From Shimia sp040225985 (lineage in GTDB: Bacteria; Pseudomonadota; Alphaproteobacteria; Rhodobacterales; Rhodobacteraceae), in assembly GCF_040225985.1 (NCBI RefSeq), contig NZ_JBBPEU010000003.1, positions 62,001-126,000 on the forward strand: DNA of 64,000 bases, given 5' to 3'. Shown piece by piece: positions 15,989 through 24,900 of the stretch. The notes beneath the pieces were generated by a model that worked only from the letters and a program-made list of their open reading frames with translations, did not search any database and had not been told where the DNA came from. The translations under genes were made by a program, and so were the position numbers. Within the stretch, counting starts at the first letter, position 1; every line of letters begins with the position of its first letter.

Positions 15989-16036
15989 ATAGTCATTGAG
16001 GCAGGTTTCATACAGGCAAGAAACCTATCGAGCAGT
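15961..16036 (-). ncRNA. Candidate small RNA, about 76 nt, with own promoter and terminator
   Basis: On the minus strand, a promoter (TTGGAC, 17 bp, TTATAA) points into a short segment without a meaningful reading frame. Its transcript would start near 16036, form a stem-loop (16026-16020 with 16009-16003, 7 bp AGGUUUC/GAAACCU, 10-nt loop), continue through an unpaired linker, and end in a GC-rich terminator hairpin (15988-15981 with 15975-15968) followed by eight U residues. No gene on this strand lies upstream that would need this terminator. I do not recognise the RNA as a named family. Confidence 0.65.
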
Positions 16037-16043
16037 GACACCT

Positions 16044-16072
16044 TTATAAGCGTTCCGACGCCGAGAGTCCAA
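16044..16072 (-). promoter_or_regulatory. Promoter of the small-RNA candidate
   Basis: On the minus strand the -35 TTGGAC (16072-16067) and -10 TTATAA (16049-16044) have a 17-bp spacer. Both hexamers are close to consensus, unusually so for this GC-rich genome. Confidence 0.65.
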
Positions 16073-16150
16073 GCTAAAAGTTTGATAAGGCTTGAATCCC
16101 CCGTTAGCTTGGCCCCAATAAAAACAAGGCAGTGCAGGATTGTTCTCACC

Positions 16151-17974
16151 ATGCGACCAGTATGTTTCCGCCCCGTGGCCCGGGCATTGACCGTGATCAG
16201 CCTTATTTCGTGGGCTTCCTTCGTGTCGTCAGAACCAAAACATGGCATCGCTATGTATGGGGACCCTGCCCTACCACAGGATTTTGTGTCTCTCCCCTAT
16301 GCCAACCCCGACGCTCCCAAGGGTGGCAAAATCGTCACCGGCAACACCGGCGGCTTCGATTCGCTCAATCCGTTCGTGCTGAAAGGGACGGTGCCATGGC
16401 AGTTGCGCCACCTTGCCTATGAATCCCTTATGGGGAGAAACTGGGACGAACCTTTCACCCTTTACGGGCTTCTGGCCGAATCGGTCGAGACCGGACCGAA
16501 CCGCGAATGGGTTGAATTCACCCTGCGTGAAGAGGCCCGATTCTCGGACGGTACGCCGGTCACAGTCGCGGATGTGATCTGGTCTTACGAGGTTCTCGGC
16601 ACGCGCGGCCACCCCCGCTATCTCGGGTTCTGGTCCAAGGTCGACCGGATCGAACAGACCGGACCGCGCAGCGTGCGCCTCACCTTCAATACGCCTGACC
16701 GCGAATTGGCGCTGATCGCGGGACTGCGGCCGATCCTGAAAAAGGCGCAATGGGACGGCAAAGACATCACCGCCGCCACGTTGAACGATATTCCCATCGG
16801 CACCGCGCCCTATACGGTGGCAGACTTCGAGGCCGGACGCCATGTCACCCTGCGCCGCAATCCCGACTACTGGGCCAAGGATCTGCCCCTGCGGCAGGGC
16901 ATTGCCAATCTCGACGAGATCCGTATCGACTTCTACGGGGACGGCGATGTCATGTTCGAAGCGTTCAAGGCCGGCGCGCTCAGCTACTACCGCGAATTCA
17001 ACGCCGAGGCCTGGGCCGCACGCTATGACTTTCCCGCCGTGACCTCGGGCGAGATCGTGAAATCGGAAATTCCGCACCAGAAACCCTCGGGCATGACCGG
17101 GCTGGCCATGAACACGCGGCGTGCGCCGTTCGACGATATCCGCGTGCGCGACGCGCTGATCCATGCGTTCAACTATGAATTCATCGCCGACACCCTGACC
17201 GGCGGACGCCAGCCGCGCATTAATTCATACTTCTCGGGCTCTTACCTTGCCATGTCGTCCGGTCCCGCCCCGAAAGAGGTCGCGGCCCTGCTTATTCCTT
17301 ATGCCGACAGCCTCTCTACGGATGTTCTGGCGGCGTATGAGTTGCCTGCATCAGACGGCAGCGCCCGCAACCGGCGCAACATGCGCAAGGCAATGCAGCT
17401 TCTCGACGCCGCCGGATTCGAGGTGCAGAACGGCGTCATGCACGCCCCCGACGGTCAACCTTTCACGTTTGAAATCCTGCTGCGCCAGGGCGACAAACAG
17501 GATCAGGCAATTGTCGATATCTACCGAAAATCTCTGGAAAAACTCGGCATCTTTGTCACCGTCACCACGGTGGACAACGCCCAGTACAACCAGCGCCTCA
17601 ACGATTTCAACTTCGACATGACCGATTTCCGGCGCGCGCTGTCGCTCAGCCCCGGCAATGAACAGGCGCTCTATTGGGGCAGTGCCGCCGCCGCACAGGA
17701 AGGCTCGCGCAACCTGATGGGCATCGCATCACCCGCAGTGGATGCCATGATCACCCGCCTGACCCGTGCCGAAAGCCCCGACGCCTTTGAAACCGCCGCC
17801 CATGCGCTGGACCGCGCCCTGACCACGGGGCGCTACGTGATTCCGATCTGGACCTATGCCGTGGGCCGCATCGCCCATAAGAGCGACCTGAAATTCCCCG
17901 ACACCCTGCCCATCTACGGCGACGGGGTGGAATGGCTGCCCGGTGTCTGGTGGCACGACCTTAGCGCCGAATAA
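16151..17974 (+). CDS. Extracellular solute-binding protein family 5 (peptide/nickel/YejA type)
   Basis: This 607-residue periplasmic receptor delivers oligopeptides or similar solutes to a Dpp/Opp/Yej-type ABC importer. A signal peptide (basic MRPVCFRPVAR then ALTVISLISWASFVSS) is followed by HGIAMYGDPALPQDFVSLPY, a block typical of YejA-like proteins. The SBP_bac_5 core includes FTLREEARFSDGTPVTVADV near residue 120 and RVRDALIHAFNYEF near 340. No permease or ATPase genes follow, since the next gene is convergent, so it is an orphan component. ATG 16151 is used because it gives the signal peptide. Confidence 0.87.
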   Translation: MRPVCFRPVARALTVISLISWASFVSSEPKHGIAMYGDPALPQDFVSLPYANPDAPKGGKIVTGNTGGFDSLNPFVLKGTVPWQLRHLAYESLMGRNWDEPFTLYGLLAESVETGPNREWVEFTLREEARFSDGTPVTVADVIWSYEVLGTRGHPRYLGFWSKVDRIEQTGPRSVRLTFNTPDRELALIAGLRPILKKAQWDGKDITAATLNDIPIGTAPYTVADFEAGRHVTLRRNPDYWAKDLPLRQGIANLDEIRIDFYGDGDVMFEAFKAGALSYYREFNAEAWAARYDFPAVTSGEIVKSEIPHQKPSGMTGLAMNTRRAPFDDIRVRDALIHAFNYEFIADTLTGGRQPRINSYFSGSYLAMSSGPAPKEVAALLIPYADSLSTDVLAAYELPASDGSARNRRNMRKAMQLLDAAGFEVQNGVMHAPDGQPFTFEILLRQGDKQDQAIVDIYRKSLEKLGIFVTVTTVDNAQYNQRLNDFNFDMTDFRRALSLSPGNEQALYWGSAAAAQEGSRNLMGIASPAVDAMITRLTRAESPDAFETAAHALDRALTTGRYVIPIWTYAVGRIAHKSDLKFPDTLPIYGDGVEWLPGVWWHDLSAE

Positions 17975-17983
17975 CCACGGCCA

Positions 17984-18052
17984 GCCTTTTTCTTGGGTCA
18001 AATACCTCGGGGTGAATTGACGCCCCCGGCGTCAAGAGGGGCAGCGCCCCTC
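17984..18052. repeat. Dispersed intergenic element, copy 5 (core plus two hairpins)
   Basis: The core CTTTTTCTTGGGTCAAATAC then CTCGGGG is followed by hairpin 1 at 18017-18035 (TTGACGCC, CCC, GGCGTCAA) and hairpin 2 at 18036-18052 (GAGGGGC, AGC, GCCCCTC). It separates the convergent binding-protein and P450 genes. Compared with copy 3, stem 1 has different bases on both sides but stays fully paired. Confidence 0.75.
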
Positions 18053-18055
18053 ACC

Positions 18056-19408
18056 TCACCTTTTCGTCAGGCGCAGGAATATCCCGTCCTTTGAGCGTAC
18101 CGTCAGATACGCCACAGGCACGGGCGCAGGCCCCACGGCTTCGACCCGATAATGTTTCAACAGCATCGACAGGATCAACGGCCCCTCGACCATCGCAAAC
18201 CCGGCACCGGTACACACACGCGGGCCGCTTGAAAACGGCATATAGGCCTCGCGCAGACAGGTTTTGCCGTTCTCGGTGGCGAACCGGTCCGGATCAAACC
18301 CGTCAGGATTGTCCCACAGCCGTTCATGCCGGTGCAGATGCCAGGGCGACAACACCATCTGGCTGCCCGGCCGGATGTCACGTTCGCGGAACTGTTCGGG
18401 ACAGCTGTTCTGGCGCACCATCATCGGCACCGGCGGGTAAAGGCGCAGCGCCTCGCGGAACACGTCGCGGCTGATCCGCAGCTTGCCCATCACCGAGAAG
18501 TCACACCCTTCCAGCGCCTGCGCCTCTTCGGCGATCCGGTCCTGCCATTCGGGATAGCGCGCCACCAGATACAGGGTCCAGGCCAGCGCCGAGGCACTGG
18601 TCTCGTGTCCGGCCAGAAAGAAAATGGCCACCTGATCCACCATGTCCGAGGTCGAAAACGTCTCGCCCGTTTCAGGATCGCGCGTGGTCATGATCTTGGT
18701 GGCCAGATCATCCGGCGCGGTGCCTGCCATGATCTCGGCCATGCGCGCCTCGGTCAGCTGCGCAATCAGCCCCCGGATCGACGCCGCGGCCTGCCTTGTG
18801 CGGCGTTTGTGAAACCGTGGCACCCAACGTGGCAGGGGCAGGAACGCGCCCACATTCAGGATCGGCTGTGTGCGTTGATAGTCACGGAACTCCGAAAACA
18901 CCTTGCCCGCAACCTCGTGTTCGATCGGGATCGAAAACAGCGTGCGAAAGATCACGTCCGCCGCCGCGTGGCTGGTTTCTTCCTCAATTTCGACGGTCTC
19001 TCCGACCCTGTGACCCAAACGCGCCACCATCGCTTCAGAAGCCTGCCACATCGCCGGAAACGTGTCGCGCAGACGCCCCCCCTCAAAGGCCGGGTCAATG
19101 ATCCGCCGTTGCTGTTTCCACACCGCACCATTGGTCAGAAACACCGAATTGCCCAAGAGCGGGCGCAGGCCCTCGCTGATCCGGCTGCTTTTCGGAAAGT
19201 CGTCGGGCCGGTCTTTCAGCACAGTTTTCACAAGCTCGGGCTGGTTCAACAGGTAAGAGCGAAAAAACGGCGTGCGGAATTCGGCCATCCATGCCCGATA
19301 CAGACGCGCAGGCTGTGCTGACAGGATATCCTGCCGGAACAGGCGTGCATATTTCAGCAGCGAAACCTTGTCGGGACGCGAGGCCGGTTTGGGGGGCAGA
19401 TCGCTCAC
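18056..19408 (-). CDS. Cytochrome P450
   Basis: This heme-thiolate monooxygenase has 450 residues. The I-helix motif FLAGHETSASALAW near residue 268, the ExxR motif in VFREALRLYPPVPM near 320 and the heme-ligand loop PFSSGPRVCTGAGFAM near 395 are all intact. No membrane anchor is seen, so it is probably soluble and fed by ferredoxin. The sequence style resembles bacterial fatty-acid or terpenoid hydroxylases, but the substrate is not deducible. It overlaps by 4 bp the end of an upstream hydrolase gene, so the two are translationally coupled. Confidence 0.92.
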   Translation of the reverse strand: MSDLPPKPASRPDKVSLLKYARLFRQDILSAQPARLYRAWMAEFRTPFFRSYLLNQPELVKTVLKDRPDDFPKSSRISEGLRPLLGNSVFLTNGAVWKQQRRIIDPAFEGGRLRDTFPAMWQASEAMVARLGHRVGETVEIEEETSHAAADVIFRTLFSIPIEHEVAGKVFSEFRDYQRTQPILNVGAFLPLPRWVPRFHKRRTRQAAASIRGLIAQLTEARMAEIMAGTAPDDLATKIMTTRDPETGETFSTSDMVDQVAIFFLAGHETSASALAWTLYLVARYPEWQDRIAEEAQALEGCDFSVMGKLRISRDVFREALRLYPPVPMMVRQNSCPEQFRERDIRPGSQMVLSPWHLHRHERLWDNPDGFDPDRFATENGKTCLREAYMPFSSGPRVCTGAGFAMVEGPLILSMLLKHYRVEAVGPAPVPVAYLTVRSKDGIFLRLTKR

Positions 19409-20619
19409 AGCGCCCTCCCCGTGAACTTGTTGACCGGCTTTTCGATCCGGCTTTTCGACGGGCTGCGCCCCGCGTAACGCGCCGCCAGCGTGCGCGGACC
19501 TGCGGTGATCTGGAAATAATCATAGTCGCCGGGCCGGTCAAATGCGCAGAGATATTGAAAATGTAGCCGGAAGAACCGCCAGCGCAGCTCTTTCCAGCGT
19601 TCGGGACTGAGGGTCTGGGTAAAGGCCGCCGACACCACCAGTGGCCAGCGTTTGCCCGCTTCGGGCGCAACCCCGGACACGCTGACCGGATCACACAACG
19701 CAAAGGCGCAGCCATCACCGGGCGCGGTGATGTCCACCCATGCGATCTCGTCCCGCTGGCACAGGTCATGCAGGTCCTGCCGCAAACGACCGGCCTTGGG
19801 CAGGAACGACACCATCGGCACCACCTGCCCCAGCGACAGGAATCCCAGCGCCGGCCCGTCCGCCGGCACCCGGCCCGCGCGCAGCAGATCGGCCAAGATT
19901 GACACACCCAGATGCGCACCCGAGGAATGGCCGACCACCAGAACCTCGTCCACGTCACCCTGAAGGGCCTCGGCGATCACATCGGCAAATTCAGACAACC
20001 GCGTCTCAAGCTCGGGCGGGTTGGCGCCTTTGGATTGTGCGGAATAGGCATAGTCATGCATCAGGTAATAGGCAAAGAACTTGCCATCGCGTTTGCGAAA
20101 CCAGTTCAGAACCAGCGGCACCATCACCACCCCCACCCACGCGGTCCAGTCCGGCAGGGTCATGGCCAGCAACTGCCCGATCCCGTAGGCCGAGATCATC
20201 GCGATCAGCAATTGCACCAACAGGAACACCACGGGATACAGTGCCGCAATCACCGGCCCCTTGCGCAGCCGCATCAGACGCCACAAGGCGCCCGAACCGA
20301 TATAGGCCCAGGCGGTGCGGACAAGTTGCAGGTAGGTTCCCGCAATGCCCTGTTCCATGCTGTCGCGCACGATGTCGGACCAGACCAGCACCTCGAAATC
20401 GGCCTCGGTCACGGTGCCGTCTATATGGCCGGTCACATACCAGCCATACCGCCCCTTGGTCTGTTTGGGGGTCAGATCGATCTCATAGCCGGAAATACGC
20501 GCCTGCGCCGCGCCCTCTTTGCGATAGAGCTCGCGATAGCGGCGCGGGTGAATGGGGTCATAGCCGGGGATGTAGAACACCCGCCTGCGCTGCACCTGTT
20601 TTTCTGCGCCTTGGCCCAT
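19405..20619 (-). CDS. Membrane-anchored alpha/beta-hydrolase-like protein
   Basis: The 404-residue protein starts with a conserved RRVFYIPGYDPIHPRRYRELY block. It has two hydrophobic segments around residues 125-175, then a hydrolase domain with a lipase-type nucleophile elbow VVGHSSGAHLG near 235. It resembles uncharacterised alphaproteobacterial proteins whose function I do not know. The 4-bp overlap with the P450 gene indicates a shared operon and possibly a shared substrate such as a lipid or ester. A terminator at 20674 lies upstream and belongs to ccdA. Confidence 0.7.
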   Translation of the reverse strand: MGQGAEKQVQRRRVFYIPGYDPIHPRRYRELYRKEGAAQARISGYEIDLTPKQTKGRYGWYVTGHIDGTVTEADFEVLVWSDIVRDSMEQGIAGTYLQLVRTAWAYIGSGALWRLMRLRKGPVIAALYPVVFLLVQLLIAMISAYGIGQLLAMTLPDWTAWVGVVMVPLVLNWFRKRDGKFFAYYLMHDYAYSAQSKGANPPELETRLSEFADVIAEALQGDVDEVLVVGHSSGAHLGVSILADLLRAGRVPADGPALGFLSLGQVVPMVSFLPKAGRLRQDLHDLCQRDEIAWVDITAPGDGCAFALCDPVSVSGVAPEAGKRWPLVVSAAFTQTLSPERWKELRWRFFRLHFQYLCAFDRPGDYDYFQITAGPRTLAARYAGRSPSKSRIEKPVNKFTGRAL

Positions 20620-20673
20620 CTGCTTACCTCGTCTTGCAGGCAGGTTACTCGCCCTTTTGGTCCGAAGTAAGAC

Positions 20674-20701
20674 AAAAGCGCGCCAGATTTGGCGCGCTTT
20701 T
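20674..20701 (-). terminator. Terminator of ccdA (bidirectional sequence)
   Basis: The 12-bp stem (AAAAGCGCGCCA with TGGCGCGCTTTT) has a 4-nt loop. Flanking A and T tracts give a U run in either direction. It lies 23 bp past the ccdA stop. Confidence 0.85.
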
Positions 20702-20724
20702 CAAGATATTGGCTGTTACGGCAA

Positions 20725-21477
20725 TCAACCAAGCGTGGCGAGCGCCGGGAAGGTCTCCAAAAGCCAGTAGGAAAAGGCCGAGAACCCGCCGGTCAGCATC
20801 AACAACCCGATGGTCCACAGCAAAAGGCCCATCACCCGCTCAATCTGTTCCATATGGCGCTTCATCCAGCCCATTACCCCGCCCATGCGCGGCAGGAAGG
20901 CCGCGACCAGCAGGAACGGAATGCCGAGTCCCGCGGCATAGACCGCCAGCAGCAAAGTGCCGCGCGCCACGGACGCTTCGCCCGCCGCCAGCGACAGGAT
21001 CGCCCCCAGTTGCGGGCCAATGCAGGGCGTCCAGCCAAACGCAAAGGCCAACCCGAGGATATAGGCCCCGAAAGACGAGCCGCCCTGGTCGCCCACATCC
21101 ATGCGAGCCTCGCGATCCAGAAACCCGATCCGGTAGATCCCGATGAAATGCGCGCCAAAAACCATCACGATGACGCCCGCTACCGTGTTGAACCAGCCCT
21201 GATAGGCCAGAAACAGCGTGCCCACCGCCGAGGCCGCAAAGCCCAGGAACAGGAACACGGTCGACAGCCCCAGCACAAAAAACAGCGCCGGCACCACCGC
21301 CTTGCGCCCGCCAGACTTGCCCTCGGACAGGTCGGTCACGCTGACCCCGCTCATGTAGGCGAGATAGGGTGGCACAATCGGCAACACGCAGGGGCTCAGG
21401 AACGAGATAACCCCGGCAAACAGCGCCACGAACATGGCAGGCAAAAGGCCCGCGTCGATGATGTCGATTCCAAACAT
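20725..21477 (-). CDS. ccdA: Cytochrome c biogenesis protein CcdA
   Basis: CcdA carries reducing equivalents from cytoplasmic thioredoxin across the inner membrane to periplasmic thiol-disulfide proteins used in cytochrome c maturation. The 250-residue protein has six predicted membrane helices, and the two essential cysteines lie in SPCVLPIVPPYLAYMSG (first helix) and GWTPCIGPQLGAIL (fourth helix). Length matches the short CcdA form rather than DsbD. It diverges from tusA across a 93-bp gap and ends at a strong terminator. Confidence 0.93.
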   Translation of the reverse strand: MFGIDIIDAGLLPAMFVALFAGVISFLSPCVLPIVPPYLAYMSGVSVTDLSEGKSGGRKAVVPALFFVLGLSTVFLFLGFAASAVGTLFLAYQGWFNTVAGVIVMVFGAHFIGIYRIGFLDREARMDVGDQGGSSFGAYILGLAFAFGWTPCIGPQLGAILSLAAGEASVARGTLLLAVYAAGLGIPFLLVAAFLPRMGGVMGWMKRHMEQIERVMGLLLWTIGLLMLTGGFSAFSYWLLETFPALATLG

Positions 21478-21570
21478 GCTAGGGACTTACGGCAAAGCGC
21501 CGGAAAGGTCACGGGGCAGAGGTGTCACATCCTTGTGGACAGGCCCCGATATCGCGCATATGTGAAGGAC

Positions 21571-21795
21571 ATGACCCACGAGCTTGATGCCATTGGCCTG
21601 TTGTGCCCCCTGCCCGTTCTGAAATTGCGCAAACGCCTCAAGGCGCTTGAGGCGGGTGACCGCATTCGCCTGTTGGCCGACGATCCCGCCGCCATTGTGG
21701 ACGTCCCGCATTTCTGCAACGAAAGCGGTCACACCCTGCTCGACAGCAGCGAGGCCGGCGGCACTCTGACCTTCCTCGTCGAAAAGCGCCCCTGA
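21571..21795 (+). CDS. tusA: TusA/SirA family sulfurtransferase
   Basis: This small sulfur-carrier protein of 74 residues has the family CPxP motif (LLCPLPVLKLRKRLKAL) at about residues 10-26, where cysteine carries a persulfide. It may act in tRNA thiolation, molybdenum cofactor or general sulfur relay. The start at 21571 gives the usual short form; the long in-frame extension upstream runs antisense to ccdA and was rejected. It diverges from ccdA, another thiol-handling gene. Confidence 0.88.
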   Translation: MTHELDAIGLLCPLPVLKLRKRLKALEAGDRIRLLADDPAAIVDVPHFCNESGHTLLDSSEAGGTLTFLVEKRP

Positions 21796-21818
21796 CCGGC
21801 CCGGCGTCACCCCTGTCC

Positions 21819-21872
21819 TTCATCTTGCCAAAAATACTCGCGCCGCAGGCACGTTTTTGCACTGCAAAAACG
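21819..21872. repeat. Dispersed intergenic element, copy 6 (core plus hairpin)
   Basis: The core CTTCATCTTGCCAAAAATAC then TCG is followed by a 9-bp hairpin at 21852-21872 (CGTTTTTGC, ACT, GCAAAAACG). This hairpin sequence is unrelated to those in other copies. It lies between the convergent tusA and rne genes. Confidence 0.7.
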
Positions 21873-21903
21873 TTTCCGGACACACAAGCCCAACGCTGAC
21901 ATG

Positions 21904-21930
21904 AAAAAGGCCGCAGCTTTCGCCGCAGCC
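21904..21930 (-). terminator. Rho-independent terminator of rne
   Basis: On the minus strand a 9-bp stem with two G-U pairs and a GAAA tetraloop is followed by five U residues, about 27 bp past the rne stop codon. Confidence 0.85.
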
Positions 21931-21956
21931 CTGTTCTTTTTTCTGAAACCAGAAGG

Positions 21957-24900
21957 TTAGCGGCCCATTGACCACCAGCCCTTGCGCTTGGGCTTGGGCG
22001 GTGCGGCAGGCTCTTCAACCACTTCGGCCACCTCTTCCTGTTCCGGCTCTGCGGCTTCAACAGGTGCTTCGGCGGGCACGGGCTCCTGGCTATCGGCCCC
22101 GTTTTCCACCACATCCACAGGCTCTACAGGGGCCCCGGCCTCTACAGACGCCTCTTCGGGCGCCGCAGTTTCCTCGGCAGTTTCAGCCGCATCAGGGGTT
22201 TCCGTCGCCTCTTCCACGATATCCGCCTCGTCCGGGGCCGCCCCTTCGGCAGCCGCCACCTCGGGTGCAGCCTCGTCCGCAGAGGTCTGACCGTCTGCAT
22301 CGCCTGCCGTCTCTTCGGCGGCTTGGGTCTCTTCCGGCTTTTTCGAGCGTGACCGGCTGCGCGACCGCGAGCGGCTCGATTTCTTCTTGCCGGTCTCTTC
22401 GCCCGCGTCGTCCGTACTATCCGCCTCAGTCACTACTTCGGACGATTGCGACTCGTTCTCTTCCTCGGACTCGCCATTGCTCTCGGATGCGTTCGCATCA
22501 TCCTGGCTGTAGCTGCTGCGACTGCGGCTACGACGACGCCGGCGACGGCGTTTCTTGGGCTTGGTGTCCGACTCGTCCGTGTCCGGCGTCTCCACCGCTT
22601 CGGCCTCGACTTCAACCGCTTCGCCGTCGATCTCGTCCATCAGGGACATGTCGACCGACACGACCTGCGCCGCAGGCTCGGCCACCTTGCGGGTTGCGGT
22701 CTTGAATTTTTCAAGCGTGAACTCGGGCGAGATCAGGTGCATGTCCCCTTCGATGCGCACAGACAGGCCATATCGCGCCTCGATCTGGGCGACATGTTCG
22801 CGCTTCTGGTTCATGATGTAGTTGGCAATTGCCACCGGACATTTCACCAACACCTCACGAGACCGGCGACGTGTGCCTTCCTCTTCGATCTGGCGCAGGA
22901 TCGACAGCGCAAGGTTGTCATCCGAGCGGATCAGGCCGGTGCCGTGGCAGGCCGGGCACGGCTGGGTTGTCGCCTCGATCATGCCGGGGCGCAGGCGCTG
23001 GCGGCTCATCTCCATCAGGCCAAAGCCCGAGATCCGCCCCACCTGAATGCGGGCACGGTCGGTCTTGAGCTTGTCCTTCATGCGCTTTTCGACGGCGGCG
23101 TTGTTCTTGCGCTCATCCATGTCGATAAAGTCGATCACGATCAGACCGGCGAGATCCCGCAGGCGCAACTGGCGGGCCACCTCTTCGGCTGCCTCAAGGT
23201 TGGTCTTGAGCGCGGTTTCCTCGATCGAACCTTCCTTGGTGGCCCGGCCCGAGTTGACGTCGATGGCGACAAGCGCCTCGGTCACACCGATCACGATATA
23301 ACCGCCCGATTTCAGCTGAACCGTCGGGTTGAACATCGACGACAGATAGCTTTCCACCTGATAACGCGCGAACAGCGGCAGTTGATCGCCATACTGTTTC
23401 ACGTTCTTCGCATGGGACGGCATGATCATTTTCATGAAGTCCTTGGCAATGCGATAGCCGCGTTCGCCTTCGACCAGAACCTCGTCGATCTCGCGGTTAT
23501 ATAGGTCGCGGATCGAACGTTTGATCAGATCGCCTTCTTCATAAATCTTGGCAGGCGCGATGGATTTCAGCGTCAGGGCACGGATCTGCTCCCACATGCG
23601 CTGGAGATATTCATAGTCGCGCTTGATCTCGGCCTTGGTGCGTTTTGCACCGGCCGTGCGGATGATCAGACCCGCGCCCGAGGGCACCTCGATCTCGTTC
23701 GCGATTTCCTTGAGTTTCTTGCGATCTGCCGCGTTGGTGATCTTGCGGGAAATCCCGCCACCGCGCGCGGTATTCGGCATCAGGACGCAGTAACGCCCTG
23801 CCAGCGACAGATAAGTGGTCAGCGCAGCGCCCTTGTTGCCGCGTTCTTCCTTGACCACCTGCACCAGCATGATCTGGCGCACCTTGATGACCTCTTGGAT
23901 CTTGTAGCGGCGCGGACGCGGCTTGCGCGGCGGACGGATATCCTCGCTATCGTCCTCATCGGCGACGGACTCGATGGTCTCGTCCTTTTCCGCCGCATCC
24001 GAACGTTTGGGTGTGTCGTCTTCTTCGACAGGTTCGGCAACCTCTTCGGTTTCCCGGGCTTTTGCCTCTTCCACCGTTTCTGTGACTTCAACGGGCTCTG
24101 TCGAAGCCTCTTCTTCTGGGGCGCTGTCGACCTCGGCCTCGGGGGCGGCATCTTCCACCGTCTCGGCCTCGGACACGTCTTCTGCCGCCGCGACCTCGCC
24201 ATCGGTTTCGGTCTCTTCACCGGTTTCGGGGTCCAGCGTCACGGTCGGGTCTTCGCCTTCCGTGGCCATGGCCATGGTCTTGCCCGGGGTCTCGGGGTCT
24301 TCGTCGGTGCTTTCAGACTCTGTCTCGTCAGACGCCGTATCAGCGGCCTCTTCTGTTTCCGCGACAGTCTTTTCCGCCGCCGGTTCTGCAACCTCTTCAG
24401 TCGCTTCAACAGCCTCTGCGTCTGCATCTGTGTCCGAAGCCTTTTCGGCTTCAGGCTCGACAGGCGCTTCTGCCTCGGCGGTCACCTCTTCGGGCGCGGC
24501 ATCCTGTGTCTCAACCGCTTCCGCCTCGACCGTTTCCGCCTCGTCAACGGGTTCTTCGACAGGCGTCTCCGCGACAAGCTCCATCGGCGACAGCCCTTCG
24601 GTGTCGTCTCCTGACTCATCAAGGTCGATGGTCTCCATGCCCTCGATCTGGGGCTCCGCAGCCGCAGCCTCTTCCGCCGCAACAGGCGTTTCGGTCTGCT
24701 TGGTCTTGGGCTTGCGCGACCGCGACCGGCGGCGTTTTGGCTTTTCTTTTTCTTCTTCTTCGTCGCGGGCCTTCATGGCCTCTGCATAGGCGCGCTCTTC
24801 TTCCATGAGCGCCTCGCGATCCGCGACGGGGATCTGATAGTAATCGGGATGGATTTCCGAAAACGCCAGGAATCCATGCCGGTTCCCACCATAATCCACA

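Noticed and set aside
19740..21146. Plus-strand ORF of 468 codons
   Set aside because: It runs antisense across the hydrolase and ccdA genes, includes a terminator, and has Arg/Pro/Ser-rich composition.
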